The position numbers were made by a program, and so were the translations under genes. Below, in pieces: positions 36,235 to 48,117 of a stretch of DNA of 64,000 bases (positions within the stretch are counted from its first letter, which is position 1; every line of letters begins with the position of its first letter). The stretch covers positions 9,424,001 through 9,488,000 of the forward strand of contig JAHCVI010000001.1 in the NCBI GenBank assembly GCA_019096155.1. The letters run 5' to 3'. Origin of the DNA: Staphylotrichum longicolle. Taxonomy: Eukaryota > Ascomycota > Sordariomycetes > Sordariales > Chaetomiaceae. The notes beneath the pieces were generated by a model. It searched no databases. It saw only the letters and a list, made by a program, of their open reading frames with translations, and had not been told where the DNA came from.

Positions 36235-39200
36235 CTAGTACTGCTCGTTGCTGTCCCACATGCCGTGCCCCTGTGCCCCCTGCGCGCCTTGATAACCCAT
36301 CCCGTCTTCGCCCGCTCCTCCAATGTCGCAGTCCACTCCCAACCTCCTGCCTGCTCCTTCTCCTTCTCCGACCAAGACACCATAGAAATACCGCCTCCCC
36401 ATCTCCTTCACCCTTCGCTCCCTCTCTTTGCCCTCCAGTCTCGATACTCCCTCGAAATCCTCCAACATGGCACTCTTGGAAACATACCACAACAGCCCCG
36501 CAATACACCTCGGGTCAACGGGCATAGGGGGGTACCGCACAAAAAAGGACGACCCCAGCACGGCGAGCATGAACCCGAGGAAGATGCAGCTGAGCACGGC
36601 GCAGACCGTCGCCGCCGTGCCTGTCTGAGCGAGGTTGAAGGGAACGTTGGAGAGGATGACGGGGAGGAACTCGGAGAGGATGGCGGCGAGAGAGACGACA
36701 AAGAGGAACGGCTGGCGGTGGCGGACCGACGAGTAGACGCCCGAGAAGGGGTTGGTGGACGGGGTGAAGAGGATGGACCGGCCGGGCGGTTGGGTGCGGA
36801 GGGATAAGAGAAGATACGGGGTCATCGCGCTGACGCCTGTTGAACACACAGGTTAGCTCGCCGTGGGGAAGATCTGACTATGGGGGGGAAATATTGAGGA
36901 GGAATCAAAACGTACTGAGGAAGAAGGACTGCCAGCAAAAAGCGATGATGACACCAATGACGGCCGAGACGAAGCGCACGCCAAAGGTGTTGGAGTTGAG
37001 AAACAGCCACAGCTTGCCGTCGTCGCGTATGCCGCCGCGGTAGTAGGCGTGGTAGTAGATGACGAAGATGAGGATGGCCAGCTGGAACAGGATGAAGATG
37101 ATCCGCCAGGGATACCGCAAGCACATGAACGGCAGCCGCTGGTTCGACCCACCCCATTTGGCCTTCTTCGCCGGGCCATCAGACATCTCCGACTCGCTGT
37201 CCCCCATCAGCCCCCCATCGTCATGCAGGCCCCTCCCCGCCTCATCCATCAACACGATCCCATACTCCTCCCTCCCCGCCTCGTTCTGGAAGTACCCCAG
37301 ACCATACAACTTATCCTTCACCGCCCTCTTCATCCCCTCTCCCCGTCTTGCTGGATCCGCACGTACGGACTCCGCGCCAGCGACGCGGCCCCCCCGATGC
37401 TCCAGGGGTTCGCGTACAGGCCCGTCACCCACCGCCCCACAAACACCACCACCAGCACCAGCATGACCACCACCGCGCCCATCAGCCCCACCAGCGCGTG
37501 CGCGGGGACGGGGCTCACGCCCAGCGCGGGCCCGCACCCGGCGCTCGCCGTGTTCAGGTAGCACTCGCCGTGCAGCTTCAGCCCCACGGCCTCGGTCGCG
37601 AGCGGCACCATGAACGACGCGCACCCGACCATCAGCGTCGTGAGGAAGGGCACCGGGTGGCCCTGCAGCAGCGTCAGCACGGGCGTCACGAACGCCAGCA
37701 GGCCCGTGTACTGCAGCAGGAGGGTCTCGGCGCCCGCCGCGCCGCCGCCGCTGCCCACGCGCGGGTTGGCGAGCGTCTGGAAGGGCTGGTACAGCTTGGC
37801 GTTGAGGTCGATGATGCGCAGCGGGATGACGAGGGCGACGCCCAGCAGCGGCGGGAGGAAGGTGCCGAGGAAGATGTCGGCTTCGGTCCAGCCGAAGACG
37901 CGCACCGACGAGATGACGGTCGGGCGCGGGGTCGCGGGGCGGGAGGCGCTCGAGGTGGCGGTGGTGGTTGGGGTGGCGGTCGAGGTGAAGGTGCGCGTGG
38001 AGGGGGCGCGGGTGGAGATGAGGGTGGAGGGGGGCGGGGTGGAAGTGATGGTGCGGACGGTGCCGGAGATGGTGGTGAGGAAGGTGGTGGCGGGGAAGGT
38101 GGTGGTGAAGGTGCTGAGGGTGCCGCCGGATGTGGACACGAAGGTGACTGTGAGAGGTTCGGTCCCGGTCGGGGTGGTCACCACCGTCTGCGTCGTCAGC
38201 GTGCCGCCCACGGTGGTGGTGAAGCTCGTCACCGGCGGGGTGGTGACCCGGGTGACGGGGGTGCCGTTGATGGTTTCGACGATGGTTGTCGGCGTAGGTG
38301 TCACGGTTATCACGGTTGGCGTGCCGCCGACGTTGGTCGTGATGGTGAAGGACACTGCCTGAAAGGCAGCGTTGGCAGTGGTCACCACGACTTGCGTGAC
38401 TGGCGTTCCACCAACAATATCGACTGCAGTGAGCGTGATGGGCTGGCCAGGCGCTCCGGTTGGCGTCGTGGTCACAACCTCAGTGACCAAGGTCCCCCCT
38501 CCAGCATCTCTTACCACGGTGTACGAGATGGGTAGAAACGGCGGCCCAGCGGGAGTGGTGACAACGACTCTCGTGACTGGTGTACCGCCGACGTTGTTGA
38601 CGACGGTGTTTGTCACCAGTTGTCCGGCAAAGATGGTGCTGACGACACCCCCTTCCATCCGGACGACGGTCTGGGGAGGAGGAGTCTCGACGATGGTGCG
38701 TTGGACGCCATCAACCACCGTCACCGCAGTCACAGGGTCTGGCCGGTTGACAACCGTCACCGGCGTCGCCCCGTTTGTGACCACCTGGATCGAATCACCC
38801 GGGGTAGGGGTGAAGACCACAATGTTCGTCACAACAGAGCCTCCAACCCGTTCCACGCCTGTGCTGACCTGCTGATTAACCACCACGGTTTGAACTTCGT
38901 CTGAAACGGCGATAACCACAGGCCCCTGAGTCTGCACTATCCCCACCGTGCCGCCTTCGATGACCTCCACTCCTGTCACTTTGACCGGGTCGGGGGGCTG
39001 CGTGACAGGCAACACGCCACCCCCGGTATCTCCAGCTGGGAGGATCGTGCTGTAGTAGGTGATGGTGACCTCGCCGACGCTGGGAATGACGACGCCGGTA
39101 ATGGTGCTCGTCGCAGTGACAGTTCCGAGCGCTGTCCGTGTCGAGACGCCCACGATTTGTGTAGTCATGCTCGAAGTCACCGTGATCACGGTAGTTTGAG

Positions 39201-40236
39201 TGGCTGTCCCTGTTGAGACAGGCATGCTGCCCTGAGTTCCATTGGCTGTGAATTGGGAATGGAAGGTCGTCGGCTTCAGGGTGGTCACGGTGGACAAAAA
39301 GGTGCTCGCAATCGTAGAGTCGCTGGTGAACACGACTGTCTCAACCGAAGAGAACACTGTGGTGTAGGTAATCACGGTGACAGGGACGGTGACATTGGTT
39401 GTGAACCTGGAGACTGACACCGAGATTGGCACCACTTGCGCACCACTCGGGAGGCTGGCGGAAGAGGTGATCGATGCTGGTCTCGTGCTGGAGGAGACCG
39501 ACGTGGTGCTCGAGGACACAAGCGTCGTGCTGAGGGACCCTAGTGGAGTGGTCGACGCGGCGTAGGTACCGATCCTATTCGCGTTCATCCCGGTGCTTTC
39601 AAGGGTCTGTGAAGATGGCACCGAGAGTGCCTGCGTATCGGAAGACCTGGCTGAAGATGTTGAGGCACCAGAACCCGAGAGCGGCGATCCGGACACAGAA
39701 GATGCTGGGATCGAGGGAACCAAGGGCGCCGTTGGTGTCTGAGACTCCGTTCCTGTCTCGACGTTTTGAACCAGAATCCTCCCTTCCTCACTCGAACTCG
39801 AGCTGCGTTCAGGGGTCTGGGAAACAGTGGTGCTCACAACCGGCACAGGTAAAGTTGTTCCAGTGACCGTGGCCCCAGCGTTAGACGACGTTGACGTGTT
39901 GGTGAAGACGACGGCCCGGGCGAGTCGGACAGGTTGTGTGGCGTTTGGATGGATTCCGAGGATCTGCGCATTGCCGTCTGAGTCCGGCATCCTCTTCTCG
40001 GCGACGACGACCAGCACGATGCCCACAAGCAGCAGCGCTATGACGGTGGTGATGAAGGGCCATCGCAGCGGCGTTGGCTTATAGTTTGGTGCGCTTCCTG
40101 ATCGCCACACGGGCGATCCCCGTCGCCGAGGAGCATCTTCTGTCGGACTTGGTGCCGCATGGTGGTCTTCTGTGGCCTGGATGGTGTACTCGTATGCGTT
40201 TCGGTCGTCTCGGGGGTGTATCAACGGTTGCTGCAT
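36235..40236 (-). CDS. Large DUF3433-type polytopic membrane protein with Thr/Val-rich repeat domain
   Basis: Exons 40236-36916 and 36836-36235 give 1307 residues if one base is added in the C run at 37334-37337; the reading changes frame there between RIQQDGERG and MKRAVKDK. Parts in order: a cytosolic N-terminus, a first membrane helix (ITTVIALLLVGIVLVVVAE), a Ser/Thr-rich domain of about 600 residues with degenerate VGGTPVTxVVVTTP repeats, a membrane block containing YQPFQTLANP (typical of DUF3433), more helices, a charged loop, and a second membrane block with FVRYPPMP at its end. The repeat domain is probably extracellular and O-glycosylated. No function is known for DUF3433 proteins. 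The first ATG after the upstream in-frame stop was chosen as start. Confidence 0.78.
38040..38850 (-). repeat. Degenerate coding repeats in the DUF3433 protein
   Basis: At least eight imperfect units of roughly 20-35 residues recur here, each with a core such as VGGTPVTRVVVTTP, GGTLVTEVVTTTP or VGGTLTTQTVVTTP. The DNA copies have diverged, so the repeat is old and kept mainly at protein level. Confidence 0.65.
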
Positions 40237-41404
40237 GTCGCTCTCCGCTTCGCCCGTGGAACAGGATGCGTTCCTCGGGTCTGAGAGTGGGATTCGTCTC
40301 AGTTGCAAGCGCAGGAGGTCAGTTGTGGCGGCTCCTCTCCCCCGTCAGGGTCGACATCGAGACTTTTGCTCACTCCCACGAGGTTTTCATGAGGCGTCGA
40401 ACCAAATCGGGAATGCAGGTGAGCCTGCAAAGCCCCCCGGGATCGTGGCACTCATATTGGGCGCACGCAGTCTGCCTGACTGGCGATGAGTCTTCCAGAC
40501 CCGAACGGGTGCAGTGCGGCTGAGGCCCAAAGTCCACACCGTTCACCATCGGCTTTTGCTCCAATCCCCTAGCAGCCCACCCCATTGGCGATGGCGGTGG
40601 CTGCGACAGGGCTGGGCCAGCTGCCAATGCTGGGGTCCCCTCCCGTCCTTTCGGATCTCCGTTGTCGTGCTAGGATTGGTGATGGCTGGGTGAGGTCGTC
40701 GTCATTGGTGGGTAGCACGCACCAGACAAATCCCAGTCATACGAAAGACATTCCCATTGCTGCGTGCTGCGCAACCTTGGGCTCTGTTGAGCATCGTCAT
40801 CGCAAACCCTCCCGTGTCCCGAAATAATCTCCCCGATGGGCCGGGGTTGCATGATCTATACCCCCGACTCTCGGGAGGTTTGTGTCAGTCAAACTCAGGA
40901 TGCCCGTTGGGGACCCGAGAAAGGCTCTGGCGTAGCCAGTGCCACGCCTCGGCTGGGAAGCACAACATCAGACACCACTGCGGTTTGCATAAGACCCTCG
41001 AGACCGCATGGGCACCAGTATCTATCTTTTGACTGCTTGTCCTCCAGCAACGGACAAATGGCTTGGCATTCGGGTTCGACAGCTACGGGCGGCATATCCA
41101 CCCCAAAAGCGATGGCCAAACCAAGAGGGCTCGCGTGAGTACCGAAAACCAGGACGCGCGGGAACCAGAAGCATTATTCGTGAATAAAAGCGCAGACGAA
41201 ACGCCCCGAGGATGGTATTGTGCTTGTTGTTCCACGTCCGAACCACCCATGCCCATGTACATGTTCCTCTATGCCCGTTTTTCCCCATGTCAAAGTCGAA
41301 ATCGCTTTCTGGATTCCCTCGGCATGGCGGGCAGGGCCATGCAAGGCCAGCTTCCGAAAAACCAGAGCCATGTCCTCATTCCGTCACCACCGACCGCAAG
41401 GCGC
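40237..41404. other. Intergenic: promoter of the DUF3433 gene and 3' side of eL42
   Basis: About 1.2 kb. Open frames here lack domain or splice support. Confidence 0.5.
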
Positions 41405-42305
41405 TTAGAACACAAGGGCGGCACCCTTGGTCTTCTTGTCACCACTATTCCGAGTGTCAGAACCGGTCCGTCTACATCCTGCTTCACGGCGGTAAGAGGG
41501 ACCGCCGTTTCGAGATTGCCGCGGTAGGAGGTGTTGTCGTTTCGAACCTGGCATGCCGGAAATGTCTGTCGTAATCCGCCCACACTGCCAGCTGAATGCG
41601 GAAACACAACAAGATGAGTCCACCTGAAAGCTTCCCAAAGAAAGCAGCGTATAGGTCGCCCCCAGGTTTGTCCACAATTGTTGATCCAGGCAGTGATGGC
41701 GCGCGTCCACATCCCCCAGATCGATCTCTCCCACTCAATGAGCAAACAGGCTAGCGTCCAGAAGTCTCTGCATCCCAAATAATCTCTGCTGATCTTTTAA
41801 GGAGTGCGTGTCGTGAACGAAGCTGAGCTGGGCAGACGGAAGTCGACGGTTCGAGGCGGCCACGGTTGGCAGGTCGTCGAAATCGAGCGTCGCGGTATCG
41901 AATAATTCGGCGGTCCCTCTCAAAACAAAAAGCACACAATGCAGGGTCGCGGGGAACTTACCCAAGCTCGAAGTGCTTGCAGCGCTTGAGCGGGAGCTGC
42001 TTCTTCGTCTTGCAGGACGAGCATTCCTGTCCATCCCAGTTTAGCGACCCCTCCCCCGCATCCAAAGCTTCGAAACGGGTCAATCTCACCAGCCGGAGGA
42101 CGATCTTCTTGGTGGTCTTCGCCTTCTTGTGGAAGACGGGCTTGGTCTGACCACCGTAACCGGACTGCTTGCGGTCGTAACGGCGCTTGCCCTGCGCGAA
42201 CGACGAGGCCTTGCCGGCCTTGTACTGGGTGACCTTGTGCAGGGTGTGCTTGCCGCACTCGCGGCCCTTGCAGAAGGTCTTCCGGGTCTTGGGAACGTTC
42301 ACCAT
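41405..42305 (-). CDS. rpl42: 60S ribosomal protein eL42 (L44/L36a)
   Basis: Three exons (42305-42090, 42026-41962, 41444-41405) give 106 residues, the normal length. The protein is a zinc-ribbon component near the ribosomal E site. Seen: VNVPKTRKTFC at the start, KVTQYKAGKAS, GYGGQTKPVFHKKAKTTKK, the ECSSCKTKKQ cysteine pair and the KGAALVF C-terminus. The zinc-ligand Cys pair C12/C17 and C74/C77 are all present. Intron 1 (63 nt) is ordinary; intron 2 is 516 nt, long for this locus, and separates just the last 13 codons. The residue after GGQTK is Pro; this position determines cycloheximide sensitivity in fungi, and Pro is the sensitive form (literature knowledge). Confidence 0.96.
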
Positions 42306-43523
42306 TTTGGCGGCTGGATCCGGTCGTGATGTGGTGAGGGTGGTGGTCGTGCGGTGTCGTCGGTCGATCGGTCCCTCTCGTAGGTTTTCGCCGAATTTGC
42401 AAATTTCGACCAGGGCTGCCGTGCGTGTGTGGGCGCACGGTCGAAAGATGACCCGCGCCGCCGCCGGAAAGGACCCACCCCATCAGAGCCAAAGCTTGCC
42501 CCACCGTGCCCACTCACCGTCACCAGTTTCGCCAAGAGTCCCCCAAAAAAGAGGAGTGGCACGTTGGACCCTTGAACCCAACGAAGTGCTGGTGCTTGGG
42601 CATGATTTCCCAGGCGCGAGCCCGCCAGCGACGCAGCTGGCGAGCCTTACATCAACTCGCGGGCAAAGACTCAGTCGACCAACCTTGACCAATGGTCCGC
42701 GAGAGTCTCGACCGCGAGGCTGCCGATCCCGTGGTTTTGCAAGTCCAGGGCAACATCCTGACGGGTTCCACACAAGGTCCTGCCGTTTTGCCCGGTTTCG
42801 TTGGGAGTCATGGTGACAGGCAACTACGCACCCCATGGCGGGGGCCATAGAGGTAGCCCAGGGAGGTGGCCGTGCTCTCTCCGTCTCCTGGCCGAGAATG
42901 CCTTCCTCATATTTTTCTACGTCTGCGGCTGGCGCTAGGGGCCAGAGAGCCTTTGGTTCGGTGGTACTTCGAAACGTCGGAGCCTTTTAGGTTGAGTCGA
43001 GGACGGATACGTGTTGTCGACTTGACCTGGCGAGCCTGGACAGCGCCTGTCACATATCTCGTCTCCCAACATTCAAGCTCCCCAACTCTCAAATGAGCAT
43101 CTGGTTCTGCTGTCGTGATTTGCGACAACTTCTGAGGCTGAGTGACAAAATATTTACAGGGGGACGACGCTATTTACCCAATCAGCGGGAATCAAATGGC
43201 GCTTGGGCTGCGGGTGGGTGGCTGGTTGGCTGGGTGCCGCCGACATGCAGGGCAGCCAGGGCTCGCCTGCTGGCAAAACTCAGTACCTCTCAGGCCATCA
43301 CCGCATTTTGGCTTCAGCTGCAGCCTTGAGCACCACATTGCGGACAGGGAGGCTCAAAGCAAGGCTTAGATGCGAGCTATTTAATAAGCCAAGCTCTCGC
43401 AACTCTTGTTCAAAGGTCTCAAGGTGCTGCATGTGCAGTCTCGCAGCCCATAAGCCCGAGTCTAAACTTGACTGTGTTGTATACCATCCTTAGCCTTTCT
43501 TGCGCGCGATCACGGTTGCTACG
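42306..43523. other. Intergenic: divergent promoters (eL42 / CorA-like)
   Basis: About 1.2 kb. No further gene, RNA gene or repeat recognised. Confidence 0.5.
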
Positions 43524-45238
43524 ATGGCCATAGCCTCAAAGAACGAGACGGCCCCAAGACCATCCATGCATATCCTCACGCCTTGTGAGTTATTGCTATC
43601 GCTTGGTTCTGTGATCTACCCAGCATGAGCTAATCGACGACAGCTCAAGGAGAAACTGGGTGGGTGATAGAGACGGAGGACTTCACCATAGAGGCAGTAA
43701 GTTTGCATCCACGAAGAGCCCCCAAGGTGTGATGGAATGAAGCCCAGAGATGAAACTAACCGCATATTAGCTCACTGGTCTCCCCGAACACTGTTACGTG
43801 TATGGAAAGCCCCAGATGGTGCATCTCAACACGCATCTCGTGTTCCTGATGTGCCTGACTGATACACCATTAGCTTTCTCGATGTTATCAACTACCCGCC
43901 CCCAGGACCCCGCCGCGAGATGCTTCTTGAGCATTTCGGCGTGCCCAAGTTCGTGGCCAATAGGACGTGCTTCGAACTGAACGGGTACTTTGGCAGCAAA
44001 CCAACATACAGCGGCCAGGGCACCACAAAGCATCTTGCCAGCTACAGTAAGCAATCATCTCCCCGAAGTGGCGGTTTACCTATGTACCCGAGGTTGAACA
44101 TTTTATTGATGGACACAGCCACTTGGTTCCGATGTCTTGTTAAGATGGTCAAGAAGGTGAAAGTTGACGCCTCCGATGATGGCCCGGAATATGTGATGGG
44201 GCAGAAGGGTTACAAGTGGTTTGAGATGTCCTTCTTCTCAAAGTGGAATGCCCCGGGCAAGTGTCAGGTCTTGTGTGTCGACACCCCGCCTGATTTCCGC
44301 GAAGGGTTGAAGCAACTCCTCGGGAATCGGGTTCAAACCCGGGCACTCAACTTTCGGGACCCTTTTGCCATGCATGCCGACCTGATAGATCAGATAGTAG
44401 TCTACTCAGACATCTCGGTTTGGAGAGTACGAGATCCTGTGAGGGAACTCGAGAAGGTAAGCAGCCAGCCAACTCCTGCTTTGAATCTAGAAGAATCCAT
44501 TCTCACTTCCCACACTCTGTTTAGGCCCGCATGCGTGCTGGCGCCATCTTTGGTCCCATCCACGAGGTATCCCGCCACGCGATCCACACAGCCGAGATTC
44601 TCGAGGCTACTATCGACAACGTCAAGGAGATGCAGCACAGGCAAACGGCAATCCACGATACACTGTGCAGTCATTTGGATGAGACGTACAGGGAGCAGGC
44701 CAAGGACTATGGCCAGTTCCAGATCTCGCTCCTCAAAGGCCTGAAGCTCAGGTCCGACTCCAACCAAGAGCGACTCAAAAATGAGATCAACCTGGTGTGT
44801 AGCAACATGAAGCTGTGGTTACAAAACGCGGTCACTCACACGTGTCAGGCCTTCAACAACCTCGCCCGCCAGGACAATAGCGTCATGAAGTCGATTGCGC
44901 TTCTCACCATGATCTTCCTTCCAGCCACATTCATATCGGTACGAACCCAGGAGATGGATCCTTCTCGCTCTGTTCTAACCTGGCAGTAGGCTCTGTTCAG
45001 CACAACGTTCTTCAACTTTGGCGATGACGGAAGCTGGGAGGTATCAGGCAAGCTGTGGATCTACTGGGCCACCACGGTCCCTGCCACCATCGTCATCGTG
45101 GTGCTCTGGGAACTCTGGCTTGCCAACAGCGATGCCATCATCAAGTTTCTGAAAGGGTCGCAGAGCTGGCCCAGAACCCTGTGGGAGAAGGTGAAGCCGT
45201 CTCAGTCGCCCGCCCGAGAAACGATCGCGCAGCCATGA
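43524..45238 (+). CDS. CorA-like divalent metal ion channel-family protein
   Basis: Seven exons (43524-43584, 43644-43696, 43771-43799, 43874-44046, 44119-44456, 44525-44938, 44990-45238) give 438 residues. The third exon is only 29 nt; its donor GTATGG is the one that keeps frame into FLDVINYPPPGPRREM. A large cytosolic N-terminal part ends in a long helical region (AIHTAEILEATIDNVKEMQ onward). Two C-terminal membrane helices follow: SIALLTMIFLPATFISALFS and the segment with ATTVPATIVIVVLWELW. This is the CorA fold, but the canonical Gly-Met-Asn selectivity motif after the first helix is replaced by a FSTTFFNF stretch, common in fungal CorA-like proteins. Magnesium transport is therefore not assured. 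Confidence 0.82.
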
Positions 45239-45469
45239 CCATGGCGCGGCGCACACAGTTTCCCTCTCCCCAGATGACAGTGCAACCTTTACAAAGAAGT
45301 TGAGACTTATGGGAATCTGCCATGTTACCAAAAACTCTATCTTGCAGAGTAACTGCCCTTCCCACCCTCTAATCCAAAGACAACGCCTAAAGTTTGCATC
45401 CTGTAAATCCCAGCCTTCCTAACCCCCAATCTAGCCCATAACGCCTACCGATTGCACCCCATGCCAACT

Positions 45470-46392
45470 TCACTCGAACTCCTGCGGCCACGGCACCTCC
45501 ATCCCGGCCATGGTTTCCTCCAACAGGTCATACCTCGAAACCCCGGCCAACGCCTCGTGCCAGTTCGCGTCATCGAGCCCATCGATGTGCTCCGCGAGCA
45601 CCTTCCCCACCGTCTTCTTCCCGTACATCCTCGCCTCGTCCTCAAACCCATACTGCTCCTCCGCCCACCTCCAGTACTCCACCGGCGCCGTGACCCCCTT
45701 GGACACGCCCGTCCTCCACTCCCACTTCAACGACCCCTTATCACCATCACCATCGCCATCACCCCCAGCAGAACCCCCAGCAACCAACGAGATCCTGCAC
45801 AGCACAATCACCCCGTAATCCACCACCACCGCCCGCGGCTCCCCGTCCTTCCCGCCCTCTTTCCCTGTTTCCCTCAGCAAGAAGTTCTCCACCGCGCCCA
45901 CCACCACCGTCCCGATGCGCTCCCGCGCCAACACGTCCCCGTGCTTGCCGCCGCCGCCGCCCGCCGCCAGGTCCCGGACCGCGTTGACGACGCGGTTGAA
46001 CGCGCCCCGCGGGCCGGCGGCGTCGTACGGCTGCTCGCCGACGCCCGAGTCCGCCTTGACGGTCAGGTGGGACACGGCGACGCGGGCGAGCTCCTTCCGG
46101 TCGGCCTGCTCCGCGGCGAGGCGCGTGGTGAGGAGGTTGGTCTTGAACTTGTTGGCCGTGGGGATGACGAGGAGGACGTTGCTTGCGACGCCGGTTGGGT
46201 TGGGGGCCAGGGAGGGGAGGGTTGGCGGGGTGGGGATGTGGGGTTGCAGAGGGTGGTGGGGTCGAGGGCGGGCAGGACTTTTTGTTTGAGAGTTTCGAGA
46301 GCCGTGGACAGGTCGAGTTTGAGTTTAGGGTTGATTTTGACGTCGGGGTCTGCTGCTGCGACAGCGGGAGGGTCTTGTGGGTCTTGTGGCAT
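45470..46392 (-). CDS. DUF84 / non-canonical purine NTP phosphatase-like protein
   Basis: Intronless; 307 residues if one base is added in the run at 46240-46243, where the frame changes between TTLCNP and HIPTPPTLPSL. An N-terminal Pro/Asp-rich leader of about 65 residues precedes the domain. NVLLVIPTANKFKTNLL matches the opening strand of the fold. KADSGVGEQPYDAAGPRGAFNR matches the active-site helix region of the inosine/xanthosine triphosphatase (YjjX-like, DUF84) family, and a later VVVDYGVIVLC strand fits too. Bacterial relatives remove damaged purine nucleotides. The fungal C-terminus is longer, with an acidic region. The assignment is by motif, so activity is inferred. Confidence 0.72.
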
Positions 46393-47410
46393 TTTGGGCG
46401 AGACGGGAGGGTTGTTTTTTTGGGGTGGGCTGTGCAGGGGGGTTGCTGCTGTGTGAGGATGTCTTGCGTCGCTTTTGCTGGTGGGACCTCGAGGTTTTGA
46501 GTCTTGGGCGTTTCCTGTCGGGTTCTCAAGCTTGAGTTGCAGCCCAAGAAAAGATGTCCGGTCGTGCTTGGATGAGCAGGAGTGGAGATTTAATTGGCAA
46601 AGCTTCTTTCTGGGCTTGAATGATGACAAGAAAGATACGAGACCGCAGCGTGGAACAACACAATGAAAATGAAATGTGAGTTTGATGTCAGGCCGTAGAT
46701 CAAAGAATCACTGGAATGAACACTGTGAAAGAAACCAACTGGACTGATTGAGTGCATGTGTTTTTATGAACATGCGCTGGATGTGCCTGAAAGGCATTCT
46801 GGCCACTCCACTGGGAGCTGGGGCGCAGCTGGCCCTCATTTGGGTCACGCTGATGGGCACACTGGCACATCACAAGGGTGCATGAAGGGCAAAATTGGAG
46901 GAGCAAGGCGTTTTGGGGTCCGGCCGACAAGGCAGTTAGTTTGCGGCCTCCCAAGACAACCCGTATCCCTGGGTCAGCAAAACCTGTATCGCACCTTTTC
47001 AACGGCATTCTACCCAGATCTACAACCGCTCCCGAGTCCCGACCTGTCGGTTCGTCGCTCGGTAAGGGCAATGTGGACGGACGAGGGATGGAATGTTACT
47101 GCAAACAAACTCCGCTTCCCCCATGCCAACTGCAATACCAAGACAAAGCCATCACCAACAACACGCAACCTAGGACGGGAAGACAACTGAACCTTTAGTT
47201 GAATTCAAACGGCCATTCCATATCGCCTTGTTTCTGAATTTGCCTCGCCAACGCCGACAGGTTGCCTCAAAGGCTAAAGCGGCCGACATGACCCATGGAC
47301 TCGACTGTGTCAAATCCGAAAACTTTTATCTGGGCGCAACCAGGAAATATGGTCACCGAAAGGAAGAAAGAAACAAACAAACCCGTCTTCATCCTCACGC
47401 CTGGCTACAT
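46393..47410. other. Intergenic
   Basis: Promoter of the DUF84 gene and 3' side of the SOD gene. Nothing further recognised. Confidence 0.5.
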
Positions 47411-48117
47411 TTAGCCCTGGCTCGCAACGGCCTCAACCTTCTTGAGCGTGGCGCAGGCGATCCGCGCAGAGCTGGCGTCGTGGAACACAATGCGGCGGGT
47501 GCCGATGTAGCCCAGCTGGATGATGTTCAGCGCCGTGTACGGGTCGTTGAATCTGGGTTTTGCTGGTGAGCAATTCTGCATGGAGTATCGGCAGGAGACC
47601 TCGGCCTCGACTTCGACTTACTCCTTCTTGACATCGGGTCCGGCCACCGTGCCGTATTTTCCAGACAGGTCGCCGACCTCGCACGTCTGGGGCTGCGCGC
47701 TCACGCAGGGCGGCGAGTCCCCGCGCACGTACGAGTCGAGGTGGCCGCCCGTCTCAGTGCAGTTGCCGCTTTCGGGGACCGCGCGCAGGTGGACGTGGTA
47801 CTCTGGCCAGGAATCCGTCAGCACTCGATACCTTTCCAGAAAAGGCCACGCATGTTCCGGCATCACGCACTGTACGGCCCCTTGTCCGCCGCCAGGCCCG
47901 TCACATCGATGGTGTAGTTGATGCCCACGGTGTGCGCGACCGCCTTGACCGTGCCCTTGACCGCGCTCGAGTCAAAGGTCGCAACCCATGTCTCGCCGAT
48001 GACGGGATTGTTCCTCACCGGCCGCGCGTCCCCGAGCGCCCCGGTGGTGACGTTGCTCGACTGGCTGGCTGCCAGTGTCGCGGCACCCAGCAGGGTGAAA
48101 AGGGATGTGAGCTGCAT
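47411..48117 (-). CDS. Secreted Cu-only superoxide dismutase-like protein
   Basis: Three exons (48117-47871, 47802-47622, 47552-47411) give 189 residues. A signal peptide (about 1-19) starts MQLTSLFTLLG. Copper ligands are H85 and H87 (YHVHL), H103 (TGGHLD) and H167 (RRIVFHD). C97 in GNCTET and the DSPPC, QTC and ARIACA cysteines form disulfides. The loop that holds zinc in Cu/Zn-SOD is missing, as in fungal extracellular Cu-only SODs (SOD5-like). No C-terminal hydrophobic GPI signal follows, so the product is probably free. It would turn superoxide into peroxide outside the cell. It lies head-to-tail behind the GH26 mannanase, 606 bp away on the same strand. Confidence 0.88.

Noticed and set aside
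41446..41961. snoRNA in the long eL42 intron
   Set aside because: No RUGAUGA C box with a matching CUGA D box was found on the sense strand; kept only as an open question.
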